A program made the translations under genes and the position numbers. This document shows, in pieces, positions 22,109 through 32,084 of a stretch of DNA of 64,000 bases. The notes under the pieces are model-generated. The model searched no databases. It was not told the DNA's origin and was given only the letters and a program-made list of their open reading frames with translations. This DNA is from Rhinopithecus roxellana (lineage: Eukaryota; Chordata; Mammalia; Primates; Cercopithecidae): the NCBI RefSeq assembly GCF_007565055.1, contig NC_044561.1:25576114-25640113 (forward strand). Direction: 5' to 3'. Numbering within the stretch: position 1 is the stretch's first letter; each line of letters starts with the position of its first letter.

Positions 22109-23350
22109 GAACAGCCAAGGGAGCCTACTATAGGTAAAGAGAAGGGACAGCAGGTTGTGTCACCCCAACATCCTGCTGTGGTATGTTCAAGTCTCACTCC
22201 TGAGACACACCCTGAGGTGTGACATCAGCAACCTACTGTCAAATCCCTCAGAAAAACACGAATCCCAATAGACGTGGGTGGAGATGGAGAGAGAGGAAAT
22301 CCGGCAGAAACGTCCACACTGCGGACTCCAGGGAAAGGGAACATTGACGCTTGGACGGTTTGGGTTTTTTTTTTTTTTAACATTTTCGTAGGTGTGAAAA
22401 TTTGTAAAATGAAAACTCGAGGAGTGTGGTGACCTGTGTGAGGTGCTGTTGAGTGGGGCCTGATGGGAAACTGAGGCTGGATGTGGCGATCTGGTGGCAT
22501 GGGGATAGAGCAGGGGAGGGGACACCCTGAAGGGAGAGAGGACATAGCCCAGCCATGTTTGCTCTAAGGGGAGCAGAGGACAGAAGGAGGCAGCAGATGG
22601 AAGTTTCTGGAGCTACAAGAGCTGCCTTTCTTTCGGGAATAATCCGTTATAAAGAAGTAAATGGTCAGAGGCAGAGAGGAGCATTGTAGGATCAGTGCCC
22701 TGAGCCAGCAAGTGGATGGAAGAGCTGGCCTTAGCCAAAAGGGAGGGCAGAGGGACACGCTGTAGTGGCCCTGTCCCCTCAGAGAGACAAGACACCAGGT
22801 CACTGGCTGCAGCAGCAGTCAGAGGTGCAGAATGCTCATGGGGAAAGAGAAGACACCACCCAGGCAGCTGAGGCCCCTCCTGGGACGTCACTGGTCAGTG
22901 TGGAGGGGTCTGCAGGTCTGCCCGGGCATGCCAAGGACCCGAGTAGGTAAGGAGGGATGCGAGGATCCTCAGCGGGAAGGGATATGACAGGGTCTTACAG
23001 GGACCCAGCATGGAGCTCTCCCTTTCACCTGTCCTTCTTATCATGCCTGAGGGCTGCAATGCCCCCATGCGTTCCTCATCTCAGCACTGAGCACTCGAGA
23101 ACCACAGCCTGTGCAAGGGACCTGAGGTAGGAGTGTGGCCACTAATTACCCACACTGTCAGTTCTGTGGGGCAGAGGCCAAGACTCGGGGTCACCCACCA
23201 GTCCATCTGAGCACCAGTAGGCCCGCAATCAAAGTTTGTGGCAGGAATGGATTCATAAAGCATATGTGAGGCTGCAGCCGCCCTGGGGAGCCAACCTGAT
23301 GCCTCTACAGCAGGCCCCACGCCTAGAGTGGGACAGCCTCTGCCCCTTAC

Positions 23351-23487
23351 CTCAGTCACATCCACAAACTTGGGGTCCCCAAGCAGGGTCCTCTTGGCAT
23401 AGGCAAACCGGAAAGCCTCCACGACGCGGTGGTACGTCAGGCCCTTCTGCTCGGGGGTCTCCACGCTCGCCCGGGAGAAGTTGTACC
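23351..23487 (-). pseudogene. GGT1: GGT1-like coding exon 7
   Basis: This exon is intact, between acceptor AACCAG and donor GAG/GTAAGG. It encodes GYNFSRASVETPEQKGLTYH, then RVVEAFRFAYAKRTLLGDP, then KFVDVTE. The next exon is 2.8 kb away because intron 7 has gained an old dispersed repeat and an Alu. Confidence 0.9.
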
Positions 23488-23994
23488 CTGGTTGATCAGA
23501 GCCAGGTGCACGTTGCTGAGTCCCAGAGGATCTGAGGGACTCAGAGGGTTAACACCTTCCTGAGCCACTTTGCCCACCTCAAGGAGCGTTTAATAACCAA
23601 TAGCACCAGCTGGTTCAGAAGGCTGTGGTGACAGTGAAGTAAGGTGAAGGCTCCCCAACCTGGACCTCATGTCACGCATCAGCTCTGGCCATGCAATGAC
23701 CAAGTGGCAAGGCCACCCACTGGACCAGGGATGCCCTCTGGACCAAGCCCTGCAGGCCTGAGCTCCTGTACCTCTCTCCATCCTGATGACTCCTGTTCCT
23801 CCTCCAACCCCTGAGCATTGCCTACTTCAGCCCTGTCACTCTGCACTGCCTCCTTCAGGACATGGTGAGCTGTGACGCAGGAGCACTCCCTGGGAGCTCA
23901 GTGATGTAAAGACGTGGCATGGGGGCCAGCAGAGCTGCAGCAGGGGTGGGGCGTGTCATGGGTCCTACCACAGGGCTGTGGTGCGACCACTCAC

Positions 23995-24144
23995 CTTTAA
24001 GGATGTTGAGGATGAGGGCCAGTACGGGCCCGCTGAGTGGCGCGCTGGGCATGTACAGCACCGCGTCTCCCAGGCTGATGTTCAGTGGGTGCTCAATCAG
24101 CTCAGCGCGGTAGTTGTTCAGGTCCTCGGCTGTCACAATGCCCC
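23995..24144 (-). pseudogene. GGT1: GGT1-like coding exon 6
   Basis: This exon is intact, between acceptor TTGCAG and donor AAAG/GTGAGT. It encodes GIVTAEDLNNYRAELIEHPL, NISLGDAVLYMPSAPLSGP and VLALILNILK. The NIS sequon is kept. Confidence 0.9.
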
Positions 24145-24491
24145 CTGCAATGGGACAGCAGCTCGAATGGGTGCTGGGAAGGGGCTGCACCCTTGTGTGG
24201 AGGATGGAGCTGCACCAGTGGTGTTGGGGGCAGGCATGGCTGCACCATGGTGGTGGGGAAAAGCCTGTACCTACCAGGGAGGACAGAATGCACTACTGGA
24301 GGGCTGGGACTGTGCCCTGGGAGGGGGCCACAGGCAACCTCACCCCCTTGGGAACCTCACTCGTTCTTTAACTCCTGTCTCCCTGACACTGCTCACCACC
24401 CCCACAGCTGGGCTGGGGCCACCTGCCCTCTGCCTGCTTGGCTTACTGGCTTCCTGTCTACCTTCTCTCCTCTGTGGCCAAAGACTGTTTT

Positions 24492-24660
24492 CCTTTTTCT
24501 TTTTTAGAGATAGGATCTTGCTCTGTCACCCAGGCTGGAGTGCAGTGGCTTAATCACAGCCTTGAACTCCTGGGCTCAAGTGATCCTCCAACAGATCCTC
24601 CCCAGTAGCTGAGACTTAAGGTGGCACCACCACGCCCAGCAAATTTTAATTTTTTTTTAG
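24492..24660 (-). mobile_element. Alu, right part
   Basis: Old copy (cttgaactcctgggctcaag), cut by about 90 unrelated bases at 24661-24750. Confidence 0.85.
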
Positions 24661-24750
24661 GGTCTTGCTATATTACTTTTCAGTATGCTTTGAATTCTTT
24701 GTTTTCTGGTTCCCCACCCCCACCTCCACTATATTTATGTAGTCTCAATT

Positions 24751-24868
24751 TTTTTTTTTTTGTAGTCTCACTATGTTGCCCAGGCTTGTCTTGGACTCCT
24801 GGCCTCAACTTCTACCTCAGCCTCCCAAAGTGCTGGGATTACAGGCGTGAGACACCAAGCTTGGCCTC
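24751..24868 (-). mobile_element. Alu, left-monomer part
   Basis: Tgtagtctcactatgttgcc to the head caccaagcttggcc. May be the continuation of the previous piece. Confidence 0.85.
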
Positions 24869-24884
24869 AGAGGGCCTTTTCTAT

Positions 24885-25091
24885 TTTTATTTTTATTTTT
24901 TTGAGATGGTGTCTCGCTCTGTCGCCCAGGCTGGAGTGCAGTGGCTTGATCTCAGCTCAAGAGAGATTTTTAGTAGAGACAGGGTTTCACCATGTTGGCC
25001 AGGCTGGTCTTGAACTCCTGACCTCAGGTGATCCACCTGCCTCGGCCTCCCAAAGTGCTGGGATTACAGACGTGAGCCACCGCGCCTGGCT
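24885..25091 (-). mobile_element. Alu with internal deletion
   Basis: Jumps from gatctcagctcaagagag to tttttagtagagacagg. Flanked by direct repeats tcagagggccttttcta at about 24868 and 25092. Confidence 0.9.
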
Positions 25092-25787
25092 CAGAGGGCC
25101 TTTTCTAAGTGGAGAATTCCTGCCAGTGTCCCTGCCATTCGGCCTCTTCTCACGATGAATGGGTAGAGGGAGGGAGGGAGGTTCTTAATTCTCCAGGAGT
25201 CAGCTCCAGACACACAGGGTATTGGCATGCTAATTTCCAGCCTCAGTGGTAAAGGTCAACATGCTAATCACCCTCCTCCATGAAACAGTGACAAAAATTA
25301 CCTGAAGAAAGTGACAGCCAAGCTCCAGGCCCCTGCCCCACAAAGCCCCTTCCCCACGCCTCCCTCAAGGTGACCCTCGTCCCACATAACCCTCCTGGTG
25401 AATCAAAGCCCCCCCTCCCTGGGCCTTAGCCCAGCTGCTCGTCTGCCAGGAATCCCTTCCTCTCTCTGCCTAACAAAATTATCTGCAGCCCAGTCACTAC
25501 CTCCTCCAAGAAGTCCTCCTGGATCTTCAGGTTGTATTCTAGTGCTTCCCTAGCCCTGGCTCTTGCTTGCATTTACCCCACCAGGGACTTGCTCTCCTGG
25601 ACTGTATGGTCTCTCTCAGTTTTGACATAAGCAGGAGCTGTGGACCCACATGGCCAGTCACTGACCCTCCTCCACCAGGAACTTCCTGCAGGCTCAGGCA
25701 GGACGGGAGGACCCCAGGGCTCTGGGCCACGGCTCAGGGTTTCCACTGCAGAGTTCCTCACCCAGGCCCCTGAGGTTACTGACTCAC

Positions 25788-25945
25788 CAGCTGCCTGGAT
25801 GTACTTCACAATCTGGGCCGTGAGGCTGCCGTTGTAGAAGGCCTGAGCACCCTCGATGGCCAGCGTCTCGTAGGTGTCAGCCAGCCGCGGCAGGGTCAGT
25901 CTCTCCCCCTCCCGAAGCACCTTTCCATCCCGACAGAACACCTCA
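25788..25945 (-). pseudogene. GGT1: GGT1-like coding exon 5
   Basis: This exon is intact, between acceptor TCCCAG and donor GCTG/GTGAGT. It encodes CEVFCRDGKVLREGERLTLP, RLADTYETLAIEGAQAFYNG and SLTAQIVKYIQAAG, which is heavy-chain sequence. The N-glycosylation sequon NGS is kept. Confidence 0.9.
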
Positions 25946-26338
25946 CTGGGACAGAGGGGGCTCACGTGAGGAAGCAGGTGGGGTGGACTCAGCTAGACCA
26001 CCCCCCACACCTGCCCACACAGGAGAATGGAGCAAAGCAGGGGCAGCACCTGTCACAGGTGGGTGGCCCTGTCACTCAGCGCTCATCCTCCCAGTGTACC
26101 TTCCAGGAGCCTCCTAGTGTCCTTTACCACTCAGGACACATGGCCAGCCACAGTGGCCACTGGGACCCCAGGCTGAGAATGTGTCCCCACACGTGGTGGG
26201 AAGGGTCTGCATCTCCTCAGCCCATTATCAGTGCGGGGTCCTGAAGGCAGAGGGCCACTCCACTGCTGCTAGGGGCCTGCAGGGTCCTTGGGCTGTGCCT
26301 GCGCTGCCTGTGTCCGGGGGCCGCACCCACAGACATAC

Positions 26339-26531
26339 CACAAGACAGGCTGCTGCTCGATGACGGTCCGCTTGTTTTCCAGGGCTGCTGCCAAGCTCTT
26401 GTCCACAGGGAAGCCCTGGCGGGCCAGCTGGATGCTGGGCTGGAAGAGGCGAGCCCAGGGCAGCCGCCCATGCCGCTGGTGCACCAGCTCAAAGCCTCGG
26501 ATCTCTCCAGGCACCGCCACCGACAGTCACC
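26339..26531 (-). pseudogene. GGT1: GGT1-like coding exon 4 (in-frame TGA)
   Basis: Joining GACG of exon 3 to this exon after CCCCAG gives GAC GGG TGA CTG TCG, so a TGA (26529-26527) replaces the second Gly of the family's G-G-L-S-V motif. The frame then continues cleanly: LSVAVPGEIRGFELVHQRHG, RLPWARLFQPSIQLARQGFP and ALENKRTVIEQQPVL. It ends with TTG TG at a GTATGT donor. Phase agrees with exon 5. Confidence 0.86.
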
Positions 26532-26748
26532 CTGGGGAGAGAGAGCCACAGTTAGCGACTGTGAGTGGGGAACATCGGAATCTCTCACAGGCAGCATCCC
26601 AGGCACATTCCCTGCCTCGTTTTACAGATGGGGCAGGGGCTTATGTCATTGCCTATGATTCCTGCACTCTCTTACCCTGAGCAACTTCACATCTACAGAT
26701 GCTGAGTTTCTCAATGAGTATTTAAAAAAAAAAAATCAAAGATTCACC

Positions 26749-27050
26749 AGGCACGGTGGCTCACGCCGGTAATCCCAACAGTTTGGGAGGCCGAGGCAGG
26801 TGGATCACGAGGTCAGGAGTTTGAGACCAGCCTGGGCAACATAGTGAAACCCCATCTCTACTAAAAATACAAAAAATTAGCTGGGCATGGTGGTGGGTGC
26901 CTGTAATCCCAGCTACTTGGGAGGCTGAGGCAGGAGAATCGCTTGAACCCAGGAGGCGGTGGTTGCAGTGACAGGAGATTGCGCCACTGCACTCCAGCCT
27001 GGGCAACAAGAGCGAGAGACCGTCTCAAAAAAAAAAAAAAAAAAAAAAAA
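26749..27050 (+). mobile_element. Alu, full length
   Basis: Lies in intron 3 of the GGT1-like gene. Direct repeat aaatcaaagatt on both sides. Confidence 0.93.
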
Positions 27051-27161
27051 AATCAAAGATTGAGTATGTTGCAGAAGACTCCAAAGGGTACCACCCAGGA
27101 TCCCCATCTGAGGTCTAAGACTTGCTATGGTGAGTGTGCCCTGCCCCTCCATCCTCCAACT

Positions 27162-27461
27162 TTTTTTTTTTTTTTTTTTGAGACAGTGTTTCATGCTTGT
27201 TGCCCAGGCTGCACTGCAGTGGCACAATCTCGGCTCACTGCAACCTCCACCTCCCAGGCTCAAGTGATTCTCCTGCCTTAGCCTCATGAGTACCTGGGAC
27301 TACAGGCGTATGCCACCACACCTGGCTAATTTTTGTATTTTTAGTAGAGACAGGGTTTCACCATATTGGCCAGCCTGGTCTTGAACTCCTGACCTAGGTG
27401 ATCCACCCGCCTCAGCCTCCTGAGGTGCTGGGATTACAGGAGTGAGTCACTGCGCCCAGTC
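27162..27461 (-). mobile_element. Alu, full length
   Basis: Together with the next Alu it is bracketed by the direct repeat ccatcctccaactttt at about 27148 and 27770. Confidence 0.92.
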
Positions 27462-27462
27462 T

Positions 27463-27757
27463 TTTTTTTTTTTTTTTTTTTTTTTTGACAGGGTCTCGCT
27501 TTGTTGCCTAAACTAGAGTGCAGTGGTATAATCATGGCTCACTGCAGCCTCAACCTCCTGTGCTCAAGTGATTCTCCCACCTCAGCCTCCCGAGTAGCTG
27601 GGGCCATAAACACATACCACCACACCTGGTTAATTTTTTTTTCCGTTTTTTGTAGAGACAAAGTCTTGCTATGTTGCCCAGGCTGGTCTCAAACTCCCAG
27701 GCTCATGCAGTCCTCCTGACTTGGCCTCCCAAAGTGCTAGGATTATAGGCGTGAGAT
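27463..27757 (-). mobile_element. Alu, full length
   Basis: Follows the previous copy head-to-tail with a 25-T tail between them. AluJ-like. Confidence 0.92.
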
Positions 27758-27987
27758 GTTGAGACGCTCCCATCCTCCAACTTTTATCCCACAATCTATT
27801 GTGCCTCCTTTGAGCAGTGTCCCTGGATAGACAGTGACTTCCCCTCAGGTACCTGGGGAATTTGGGGGCCTCCTCTCCACTGAAGACCAGATTAGAAAAG
27901 AGAGACTCCACCTCACACTCTAGAGCGCCATCCTCACAAATGAACAAATGAGTGAGTGGGATGCCTGTTGAAAAGGCAGGGTATAGG

Positions 27988-28302
27988 CCGGGCGCGGTGG
28001 CTCAAGCCTGTAATCCCAGCACTTTGGGAGGCCGAGACGGGTGGATCACAAGGTCAGGAGATCGAGACCATCCTGGCTAACACAGTGAAACCCTGTCTCT
28101 ACTAAAAAAATACAAAAAAACTAGCCGGGCGATGTGGCGGGTGCCTGTAGTCCCAGTTACTCGGGAGGCTGAGGCAGGAGAATGGCGTAAACCCGGAAGG
28201 CAAAGCTTGCAGTAAGCTGAGATCCGGCCACTGCACTCCAGCCCGGGCTACAGAGTAAGACTCCGTCTCAAAAAAAAAAAAAAAAAAGAAATAAATAAAA
28301 AA
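27988..28302 (+). mobile_element. AluY (AluYRa-type)
   Basis: Direct repeat aaaaggcagggtata at about 27972 and 28303 marks a clean insertion. Confidence 0.95.
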
Positions 28303-28317
28303 AGAAAAGGCAGGGTA

Positions 28318-28440
28318 TAGACAGCCTGGGGTCAATTTTAGCTTTACCACCTCCCAGCTGTGTGACCTCAGCTGATTTGCATGACCTCTCTGAGCCTCAG
28401 CATCCCCACCCTGTAAAATGGGAATCCACACAGCATCCCC
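28318..28440 (+). repeat. MIR element
   Basis: Accacctcccagctgtgtga, gcctcagcatccccaccctg, taaaatggg. Confidence 0.75.
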
Positions 28441-28798
28441 TACCGCAAAGGAGCAGGGAGGGGTGGGAGGGGCTCGTGGGTGAAAAGCACGGAGCAGAGC
28501 GTGGGCCCCAGTGAGCCCTGGTCCATAAGGTCTGCTAGTGTAATAATTATTCTCTCCGTGTGCTGCACAGGGTGGCCCCGGAGGCCTCAGTAGAAATAAC
28601 AGAAGCTCCCGGCCCTTTACCCTGGTGATGATGGTCCTGACCACGCATTGTGGGAGGGTGCTATGGGGCCAGGAAGGGATGGGGGTGCTAGAATTGCCCC
28701 TGGACCCTGATGGAGCCAGGCTCCTGTGGGTAAGTCCCCTTCCTGGTGGCCCAGCCGTCTCTGCACCCACGCCCCAAGCCACCTGCAGGACCGCTTAC

Positions 28799-28884
28799 CG
28801 TCTTGGGACTGCTCCGAGCTGTTGAACATGCTGGCAAAGGCCAGCCTGGGGGCCACCTCGCGGCGTTGATGACCTCAACTTTTC
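28799..28884 (-). pseudogene. GGT1: GGT1-like coding exon 3 (one-base deletion)
   Basis: The acceptor TTCTAG and donor GACG/GTAAGC are intact. After KVEVINA the frame slips: the sequence has AACGCCGCGAGG where the family needs an Arg codon after Ala (AAC GCC CGC GAG). One C is missing at about 28860-28863. The lost codon is the equivalent of Arg107 of human GGT1, which binds the substrate carboxylate. In the shifted frame the remaining sequence is clearly the family's APRLAFASMFNSSEQSQ. Confidence 0.88.
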
Positions 28885-29005
28885 CTAGAAGGAGAAGCAG
28901 GTAGGCAGGCAGACCCATGCCGCGTCAGCCCGGGGACCACCCAGCTGTGCCTTGGCCCAACCCACACCCCCTGCCCCTCTCCCTCGCCTCTCCCAAGTCA
29001 CTCAT

Positions 29006-29136
29006 GCGTGGTGCTGTTGTAGATGGCGAGGAACAGGCCGCCCCCGATGCCCATGCTGTGGGCATTCATGAGCTCCACACACAACAGGGCTGCAATGGCT
29101 GCATCCACCGCAGAGCCCCCGTCCCGCAGTGCATCC
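29006..29136 (-). pseudogene. GGT1: GGT1-like coding exon 2 (donor lost)
   Basis: The acceptor CATGGCAG is intact. The exon encodes RDALRDGGSAVDAAIAALLC, then VELMNAHSMGIGGGLFLAIYNSTT. The exon should end at ACCACGC/GTGAGT but the sequence is ACCACGC/ATGAGT, so donor position +1 is A. Read-through meets a stop two codons later (CAT GAG TGA). The change fits a CpG transition seen on the opposite strand. Confidence 0.88.
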
Positions 29137-29251
29137 CTGCCATGTGGCACATAAAGACGTGAGAACCTGCAGGCTTCCATCCTGGCCCCACATTCACACC
29201 CTGCTGCCCACCTGCCTAAAGGAGGATGGAAGAGAAGTCCATTCGAGTTTG

Positions 29252-29504
29252 GTTTTTTTTTTTTTTTGAGATAGAGTCCCACTCTGTTGCCAGGCTGGAG
29301 TGCAGTAGCACAATCTTGGTTCACTGCAACCTCCACCTCCCAGGTTCAAGTGATTCTTCTGCCTCAGCCTCCCGAGTAGCTGGGACTACAGGCACGTGCC
29401 ACCACACCCAGCTAATTTTTGTATTTTTTAGTAGAGACGGGGCTTCACCTTGTTGGCCAGGATGGTCTCAATCTCTTGACCTCATGATCAGCCTGCCTTG
29501 GCCT
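29252..29504 (-). mobile_element. Alu, 5' part cut
   Basis: Ends at gcctgccttggcctc where the T tail of the next Alu begins. First of a run of four minus-strand Alus in intron 1. Confidence 0.92.
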
Positions 29505-29815
29505 CTTTTTTTTTTTTTTTTCTTGAGACATAGTTTCTCTTTGTTGCTCAGATTGGAGTGCAGTGGTGTGATCTCAGATCACTATAGCCTCAATCTCCTG
29601 AGCTCAGTTGACCCTCCCATCTCAGCCTCCCAGGTAGCTGGGACTATGGGCACACGCCACCACGCCCGGCTCATTTTTTCTGTTTGTTTTGCTTTTGGTG
29701 GAGATGGGGTTTTGCCATGTTGCCGAGGCTGGTCGAGAACGCCTGGGCTCAAGTGATCCACACACCTTAGCCTCTCAAAGTGCTGGCATTACAGGTGTGA
29801 GTCACTGCATCTGGC
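29505..29815 (-). mobile_element. Alu, full length
   Basis: AluJ-like (gagctcagttgaccctccca), inserted in the first of the run. Confidence 0.92.
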
Positions 29816-30087
29816 CTTTGTTTTATAAGACAGAGTCTCACTTTGTCACCCAGGATGAAGTGCAGTGGCATGGTCATGGCTCAATGCAGCCTTGACCTCC
29901 TGGGCTCAAGCAATCCTCCCACTTCAGCCTCCTGAGTAGCTGGGACTACAGGTAAAAACCACCGTTCCTGGCAATTTTTTGTCTTTTTTGTAGAGACAGG
30001 GTCTCCCTATGTTGCCCAGGCTGATCTCGAACTCATGATCTAAAGCAATCCTATCACCCCAACCTCTCAAAGTGCTGGGATTACAGT
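29816..30087 (-). mobile_element. Alu, 5' end cut
   Basis: Ttataagacagagtctcact to gggattacag, then the next Alu tail. Confidence 0.9.
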
Positions 30088-30411
30088 TCCTCTTTTTCTT
30101 TCTTTCTTTTTTTTTTTCCTTTTTTTTCTGAGACGGAGTTTCACTCAGTCACCCAGGCTAGAGTACAGTGGCATGATCTTAACTCACTGCAACCTCTGCC
30201 TCCCGGGTTCAAGTGATTCTCTGCCTCAACCTCCTGAGTAGCTGAGAATAAAGGCGCATGCCACCATGCCTGGCTAATTTTTTGTATTTTTAGTAGAGAA
30301 GAAGTTTCACCATGTTGGCCAGGCTGGTCTTGAACTCCTGACCTCAGGTGATCCACCCTCCACAGCCTCCCAAAGTGCTGGGATTACAGGTATGAGCCAC
30401 CTCGCCCAGCC
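30088..30411 (-). mobile_element. Alu, full length
   Basis: CTTT-rich tail, gagacggagtttcactcagt to cacctcgcccagcc. Confidence 0.92.
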
Positions 30412-30509
30412 AGTTTCCTCTTTTTCAAGCAAACAAATGTACATGACTTTTATAAGTGGGACAAAAAGGGAAATTGCTGTATTTTATTAATAACTTTTTT
30501 TTTTTTTCT

Positions 30510-30804
30510 GGCTGGGGATGGTGGCTTGCACCTGTAATCTCAGCACTTTGGGAGGCCAAGATGGAGGATCACTTGAGGCCAGGAGTTCAAGACCAGCCTG
30601 GGCAATATAGTGAGACCTCATCTCTCCAAAACAGTCTTTTTTAATTAGTCAAGTATGATGCACACCTGTAGTCCTAGCGACTCAGGAGGCTGAGGTGGGA
30701 AGATGGCTTAAGCCCAAGAGTTCAAGGCTGCAGTGAGCTATGATCATGCCACTGCACTCCAGTCTGGGCGACAGAACAAGACGCTGTCTCAAAAAATCAA
30801 AAAC
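30510..30804 (+). mobile_element. Alu, full length
   Basis: AluJ-like (ggatggtggcttgcacctgt). Confidence 0.92.
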
Positions 30805-30882
30805 CTAAGATTTGTTCTGTTTAAGTCTTTAGGAGGGAACTGATCTTTGTATATGACATGAGACAGGAGTCTAAACAGTAGA

Positions 30883-31040
30883 GGCCAGGTGCCGTGGCTC
30901 ACACCTGTCATCCTAGTACTTTAGGAAACTGAGGCGGGAGGATCACTTAAACCCGAGAGTTCGAGGCTGCAGTGGACTATGATTGCTCCCCTACAATCCA
31001 GCCTGGGCAATAGAGTAAGACTCCACCTTTAAAAAAAGGA
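30883..31040 (+). mobile_element. Alu, shortened
   Basis: The head, then gaggctgcagtggactatga and the end of the right monomer. About 130 bases are missing. Confidence 0.85.
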
Positions 31041-31043
31041 ATA

Positions 31044-31180
31044 AGCCGGGCGTGATAGCTCACACCTGTAATCCCAACACTTTGGGAGGCCAAAGCAGGT
31101 GGATTACCTGAGGTCAGGAGTTCGAGACCAGCCTGGCCAACATGGTGAAACCCCGTCTCTACTAAAAACACAAAAATTAG
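31044..31180 (+). mobile_element. Alu, left half (host of a nested Alu)
   Basis: Interrupted at ctaaaaacacaaaaattag; its right half resumes at about 31486. Confidence 0.9.
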
Positions 31181-31485
31181 GCCAGACACAGTGGCTCACG
31201 CCTGTAATCCCAGCACTTTGGGAGGTAGAGGGGGGTGAATCACGAGGTCAGAGGTTCAAGACCAGACTGGCCAACATAGTGAAACCCTGTCTCTACTAAA
31301 AATGCAAAAATTAGCCAGGCATGGTGGCGCAGGCCTGTAGTCCCAGCTACTTGGGAGGCTGAGGCAGGAGAATCACTTGAACCTGGAAGGTGGAGGTTGC
31401 AGTGAGCTGAGATGGCACCACTGCACTCCAGCCTGGGTGAGAGAGCAAGACTCCACCTCAGGGGAGAAACAAACAAACAAACACA
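31181..31485 (+). mobile_element. Alu nested in another Alu
   Basis: Complete copy inside the older one; tail is CAAACAAACA. Confidence 0.92.
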
Positions 31486-31665
31486 CACAAAAACACAAAA
31501 ACGAGCCGGGAGTGGTGGCGGCGCCTCTAATCCCAGCTACTTGGGAGACTTAGGCATGAGAATTGCTGGAACTCGGGTGGCAGAGGTTGCAGTTAACTGA
31601 GATTGCACCACTGCACTCCAGCCTGGTGACAGACCGGGACTCCGTCTCAATAAAAAAAAAATAGA
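31486..31665 (+). mobile_element. Alu, right half of the split host
   Basis: Resumes with acacaaaaacgagccgggag and ends in an A tail. Confidence 0.88.
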
Positions 31666-31814
31666 AATAAGTAAAAATAACAACCAAACAACAAAACAGA
31701 GGAGTTTATCCAAAGTGACAGAGACTCTTAGAACTGAGAAAAGGGGCCCTGTTGGGTTCTAGGAGACCCACACCCTGCTCTCGGGGTCACCGTCCCCTTC
31801 CCAGAGGCTACTGA

Positions 31815-31885
31815 GTCCAAGCAAAGCTTACATGTGAGGAAACTGAGTCTTAGAGGGGCAAAGGTATTGTCCAGGTCCACTTGCC
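31815..31885 (-). repeat. MIR element next to GGT1-like exon 1
   Basis: Acatgtgaggaaactgagtc, the inverted MIR end, followed by aggggcaaaggtattgtcca. Confidence 0.55.
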
Positions 31886-31926
31886 CGGTTTCCAGGGCCC
31901 ATGACCCCATGCCCTGCCCTGCTCAC

Positions 31927-32075
31927 CTCCCAATCTCAGAGCAATGCTTGGCATCCGCAGCCATGGCAGCCCTGGCGTACACATGGTTGTCAGGTTCCTT
32001 GGAGGCCAAGGGCAGCGAGAGACAGAGGCCAACAATGTCCACGGCCACCAGGCCCAGCACCACTAATTTCTTCAT
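31927..32075 (-). pseudogene. GGT1: GGT1-like coding exon 1 (start codon, signal anchor)
   Basis: This exon has 49 codons plus two bases, from the ATG at 32075 to the donor GGGAG/GTGAGC. The product starts MKKLVVLGLVAVD, then IVGLCLSLPLAS, then KEPDNHVYARAAMAADAKHC. Compared with the human protein as I know it, one Lys and about four hydrophobic residues are missing, and an Asp at residue 13 sits in the membrane segment. The Asp in AADAKHC matches a conserved family position. A possible acceptor (GCAG) lies just upstream at 32084-32083, so at least one untranslated exon probably precedes it. Confidence 0.88.
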
Positions 32076-32084
32076 GGCTCTGCT

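Larger units (their letters stand above)
19163..32075 (-). pseudogene. GGT1: GGT1-like gamma-glutamyltransferase, 12 coding exons, non-processed pseudogene
   Basis: The gene belongs to the glutathione hydrolase family: a type II membrane proenzyme that cleaves itself at a threonine into heavy and light chains and hydrolyses extracellular glutathione. Twelve coding exons total 1694 bases, one short of 565 codons including the stop, against 569 residues for human GGT1. Retained features include AADAKHC, AHSMGIGGGLF, the nucleophile motif DDGGTSHLSV with the Thr at the self-cleavage point, SATSTINL, EMDDFSS, PLSSMCP and GGTQITTATA. Lesions: exon 2 donor AT (29005-29004), a one-base deletion in exon 3 (about 28860-28863), an in-frame TGA (26529-26527) and exon 11 donor TT (19612-19611). 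The signal anchor is about five residues shorter than human and carries an Asp. Introns are kept, so this is a duplicated or decayed gene, not a retrocopy. Each lesion could in principle be an assembly error, but four independent ones make loss of full-length function likely. Confidence 0.85.

Noticed and set aside
19163..32075. GGT1-like locus as a processed retrocopy
   Set aside because: Introns and splice sites are present at the family's positions.
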